Source: JAJYZP01 sp049964535 (GTDB lineage: Bacteria; Actinomycetota; Acidimicrobiia; Acidimicrobiales; Acidimicrobiaceae). Taken from it: DNA of 8,706 nucleotides. The stretch spans positions 1-8,706 of the forward strand of contig JBMFXG010000115.1 in NCBI GenBank assembly GCA_049964535.1. Direction: 5' to 3'. The notes beneath the pieces are model-generated. The model searched no databases, was not told the origin of the DNA, and was given only the letters and a program-made list of their open reading frames with translations. Shown one piece after another: positions 6,542 through 8,706 of the stretch. Position 1 is the first letter of the stretch. Every line of letters begins with the position of its first letter. The position numbers and the translations under genes are program-made.

Positions 6542-7130
6542 AGCACAGCCTGTGATCCGCTTACGATCGCACCGCCTCGCGCTATCGAGGTTAGGGTCAG
6601 AGTCAAGCACGACCCCACCTTCACAGATACCGACTATCTTTCCGAGACGCCTACCTTGAATACCCCGAGAGAGGCTGCAGCAGGCACTTACTCACCGTCG
6701 CTTCGGCCGGTACGTGCACCGTGGAGCCTGAGTGACTCCTCATCCAGCTGCATTGGTATCAGAGATTAATCCGATCTCCGAAGCTGAAGAGAGGGCGCCA
6801 TGCTCCTTCGGAATACAGGTGCTCAACAAAGACCAGTACCCCGAGCAACTCGACGACCAAGTAGCTCGAGACTACCGACCGAAGACTCCTCCAGGGTTCG
6901 CTTACTCGCTCGATCGTTGAATCTCGATACTCAAGCTAACAATTCGCGATCCGCAAGGACAGGTCATCTATCGGAGTAGCTCCGACCTCGTCTCAATTGC
7001 AAACGAAACCACCACCGTTTACCCTCTCCTCATCGCTAACCCTGCGACTCTAGGACGACGTGAGTTCAGCAGCACTCCGGGCGATTCTAAGCCCATCAAA
7101 CGATTCGAACAGGTCAAGACAGACCTTTGA
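6542..7130 (+). pseudogene. Decayed coding sequence behind the membrane-protein gene
   Basis: No intact gene lies here, but two successive frames look coding. First, the membrane protein's own frame continues past its TAG for 75 codons (including AIEVRVRVKHDPTFTDTDYL and EAAAGTYSPSLRP) to TAA 6767-6769. Then another frame takes over from about 6732: VSEINPISEAEERAPCS, LNKDQYPEQLDDQVARDYRP, PPGFAYSLDR, TGA at 6918-6920, directly followed by ISILKLTIRDPQGQVIYR, SSSDLVSIANETTTVYPL, RRFEQVKTDL-like tail (read as KRFEQVKTDL), and TGA at 7128-7130. The piece after 6918 has beta-hairpin-like alternation and only about 10% T at first codon positions. This suggests an extracytoplasmic protein gene broken by at least one frameshift and one stop, or a distal part of the 5402 gene. 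The family is not recognised. Confidence 0.45.
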
Positions 7131-7591
7131 GAGATTCATGACCCCTCAAGTTTGAATGACCAAAACCAACTCAATGGAGATTTCAAGAGGATTGGACCGA
7201 GTCTCAGCAAGCCGAGCGCATCGATAGCTCCACCTCGAACAGTCAAACAATCTAGTAAGAAAAACAAGAGATGTCGACCACAGAGCTTGCTCCACGATTC
7301 CCTACCAGGCGCAGGCCCGGAAACGGCCGACTTTTGCCGGCCATTCACGTATCAAACACCACCAACGACTCCCTCCTCCGACGGAGTAGCATCGGGCAAA
7401 ACCTTGCGAGACCCTGTCAGAACATCTCAAGACTTTCCAACACTCATCAAAACTGTCATCGAGCCGAAGTACGAGAGTTGAAGCTCTCGAGAGGCCGAAA
7501 CAGTGCTCATCGATTCTCAACCGACACTCAGCACTTCATCGCCTATGAATCACACCTCCAGCCTTAGCTCAACCGATACCTACCGAAGACA
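7131..7591 (+). other. Stretch without a supportable gene; weak open frames
   Basis: The frame of the preceding remnant continues after TGA 7128 and is open from TTG 7152 to TGA 7479-7481 (109 codons, Pro/Ser/Lys-rich, e.g. SASIAPPRTVKQSSKKNK). An overlapping plus frame from ATG 7271 to TAG 7565-7567 (98 codons) has similar statistics, and minus-strand frames are open too. None has a good ribosome binding site, a recognisable motif or a clear composition advantage over the others. A decayed low-complexity tail of the upstream remnant or plain intergenic DNA are both possible. Confidence 0.3.
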
Positions 7592-7623
7592 GGAGGTTAG
7601 GGTCCGCGAAAGCCCCAACCTCC
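7592..7623 (-). terminator. Hairpin terminator of the FAD-flavodoxin fusion gene
   Basis: GGAGGTTAGGG (7592-7602) and CCCCAACCTCC (7613-7623) form an 11-bp stem with one A-C mismatch and a 10-nt loop. It lies 13 nt past the stop of the minus-strand gene. On the minus strand the bases after the stem read TGTCTTCGG, so the T tract is weak. The only mismatch disrupts the stem equally on both strands, so it could also stop plus-strand transcription. Confidence 0.6.
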
Positions 7624-7636
7624 CACCCCACGTAAC

Positions 7637-8706
7637 TCATGCCTCCAACGACGTGACAAGAGCTTGAAGTGTCTGTTCAATAGTTTCCAAAGCACGTTGA
7701 AGACCCTCATCGTCGGGACGTGAAGCAAGTTGCTCGATCAATCTCGTCCTGCTCTCCTCAAGCAGCGTCTCATGCCCGTTGACGAAGTCTGCGAGCTCCT
7801 CTGCTGCATTTTGCAAAGAAGTCAACTGGGAGCTCTTTGCCGCAAGTGCAATGACGTCGTCCGTCCGAAGAACCGGATTGACCATGTCGAAGAGCTGTGA
7901 GGCAAACGTTGCAACCGCACTCCTGTCGTTGAGTCGAGAGCTGAACGCCTGCTCTGCAACTACGTGAGCTCCATGCTCTTCCAACTGATCTCGCAGCTTT
8001 CTCAGTGTCGCTCGAGGATGCACACCGTAAGAACAAAAGGTAGCGATCTTGGTGGCACCGAGATTTGGGAGGGCCGCAACCGTCTCTCTGGTCGATCTTG
8101 CGGGACCGACTCCTGCAACAACGTAGCCCTGAACCCACGTCCCCACCACAAAGAGATCGGCCGCCACGATCTCTCTAAGCCCAATGTCACAGAGTCGTTT
8201 GGCAGTAACTACTGCCCCATGACGCTCTAGGTCCTCTGCGAGCTCAAGAGCGAGCATCTTGGTGTGCCCACCTGCACTGTCGTATGCAATGAGCACGGTC
8301 GCGACCTTCACCTCTCCAGCCAGGGAGACAGCGTGCGCCCGACGTGACATGATCGCTTCCGCTGCACGACGCCCCTGTGCCATAGCCTCCACAACCGAGG
8401 ACGGACCGATAAGGGCATCGCCAGCAACGTAGATACCATCTTCGGTCCCAAGCGCTGCACCAAGTCTCCCGATCTCTCGGGCAAGGGACAATCTGCCTAC
8501 CGGACGATGACGGGCAAAGGCAGGGGTACCGCCAGCAAGCAGCCCACTTGCCTGAAACTGCCGGTCCACCAGGTCTGGCACCGTACGATCCATCGGCTTC
8601 GTAGGGGCGAGACCCGTAAAGCTTGAATCGATCCGGTAACCCATTGCCATGACCACAAGATCGACCGTTTCGATAGCTTCACTCCCTTGCATCACCTTTG
8701 GAAGCT
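7637..8706 (-). CDS. GltD-like FAD/NAD(P) oxidoreductase fused to flavodoxin-like domain, N-terminus outside window
   Basis: The frame is open at the right edge (the last in-window codons read LPK before GTG 8695), so the N-terminal FAD and most of the NAD(P) domain lie outside. Counting from GTG 8695: DLVVMAMGY (12-20) and GIYVAGDALIGPSSVVEAMA (87-106), with the flavin-contacting GD at 92-93, are the C-terminal signature of GltD-like pyridine-nucleotide/FAD oxidoreductases. After a short linker a flavodoxin-like domain covers about 130-270, with FMN phosphate loop AYDSAGGHTK (137-146), VGTWVQGYVV (184-193) and TFCSYG (219-224), close to actinobacterial flavodoxin-like proteins. The tail 290-352 is Glu/Arg/Leu-rich and probably a coiled coil. 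The expected chemistry, inferred, is NAD(P)H to FAD to FMN within one chain and then to an unknown acceptor. It is cytoplasmic, ends with TGA... the stop codon lies at 7637-7639, and a hairpin follows. Confidence 0.85.
   Translation of the reverse strand, partial: LPKVMQGSEAIETVDLVVMAMGYRIDSSFTGLAPTKPMDRTVPDLVDRQFQASGLLAGGTPAFARHRPVGRLSLAREIGRLGAALGTEDGIYVAGDALIGPSSVVEAMAQGRRAAEAIMSRRAHAVSLAGEVKVATVLIAYDSAGGHTKMLALELAEDLERHGAVVTAKRLCDIGLREIVAADLFVVGTWVQGYVVAGVGPARSTRETVAALPNLGATKIATFCSYGVHPRATLRKLRDQLEEHGAHVVAEQAFSSRLNDRSAVATFASQLFDMVNPVLRTDDVIALAAKSSQLTSLQNAAEELADFVNGHETLLEESRTRLIEQLASRPDDEGLQRALETIEQTLQALVTSLEA

Noticed and set aside
6918..6920. Selenocysteine or recoded TGA inside the 6732-7130 frame
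   Set aside because: Several TGAs and a frameshift occur in the same remnant, no SECIS-like hairpin was recognised, and residues around the TGA resemble no known selenoprotein; decay is simpler.
7101..7110. GATTCGAAC matching the tRNA-Arg T loop, considered as an attachment-site copy
   Set aside because: Only nine bases match, the surrounding bases of the tRNA 3' end do not, and the motif is common.
1..8706. CRISPR array, insertion sequence, toxin-antitoxin or phage-defence genes
   Set aside because: No regularly spaced direct repeats, transposase or integrase motifs, or small paired genes of those families were seen.

Overview
The window looks like chromosomal DNA of a mid-GC (roughly 53-55% by eye) bacterium, most likely an actinobacterium. 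The glutaredoxin-like protein has the actinobacterial (mycoredoxin-like) WRPGCxYC motif, and the flavodoxin-like domain at the right edge resembles actinobacterial relatives. The moderate GC content would suit a member of the Acidimicrobiia, but that placement is inference and nothing here proves it.

Left part (1-2060): a 5'-truncated RNase H-fold (DUF429-like) protein of unknown function is followed by a mycoredoxin/glutaredoxin-like thiol oxidoreductase, both on the plus strand. Directly behind the glutaredoxin stop is a strong ribosome binding site and ATG leading into a 20-codon stub, which runs into the convergent MOSC-domain gene (YiiM type) on the minus strand.

Middle part (2061-5244): about 420 nt without an intact gene lie upstream of the MOSC gene, followed by a minus-strand tRNA-Arg(CCU). 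Then come xseB and xseA, the two subunits of exodeoxyribonuclease VII, both on the minus strand but separated by about 880 nt that hold only broken reading frames. XseA carries a variant of the usual GHxTD...RAxTP active-site region.

Right part (5245-8706): a 157-nt divergent intergenic region rich in short perfect palindromes separates xseA from a plus-strand gene for a six-TM membrane protein with a beta-rich outer domain. Behind it lie about 1.1 kb of coding-like but interrupted sequence. The window ends in a minus-strand gene, truncated by the right edge, for a fusion of a GltD-like FAD/NAD(P) oxidoreductase, a flavodoxin-like domain and a helical tail. A hairpin just past its stop is a plausible terminator.

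The intact genes serve redox chemistry (glutaredoxin, MOSC, FAD-flavodoxin fusion) and DNA repair (Exo VII). They do not form an evident single pathway. The most unusual overall feature is that the three longer gaps all hold coding-like frames interrupted mainly by TGA codons. Gene decay with CGA-to-TGA changes explains this best, but it should be tested. I did not find a defence system, CRISPR array, transposase or other clear new system.
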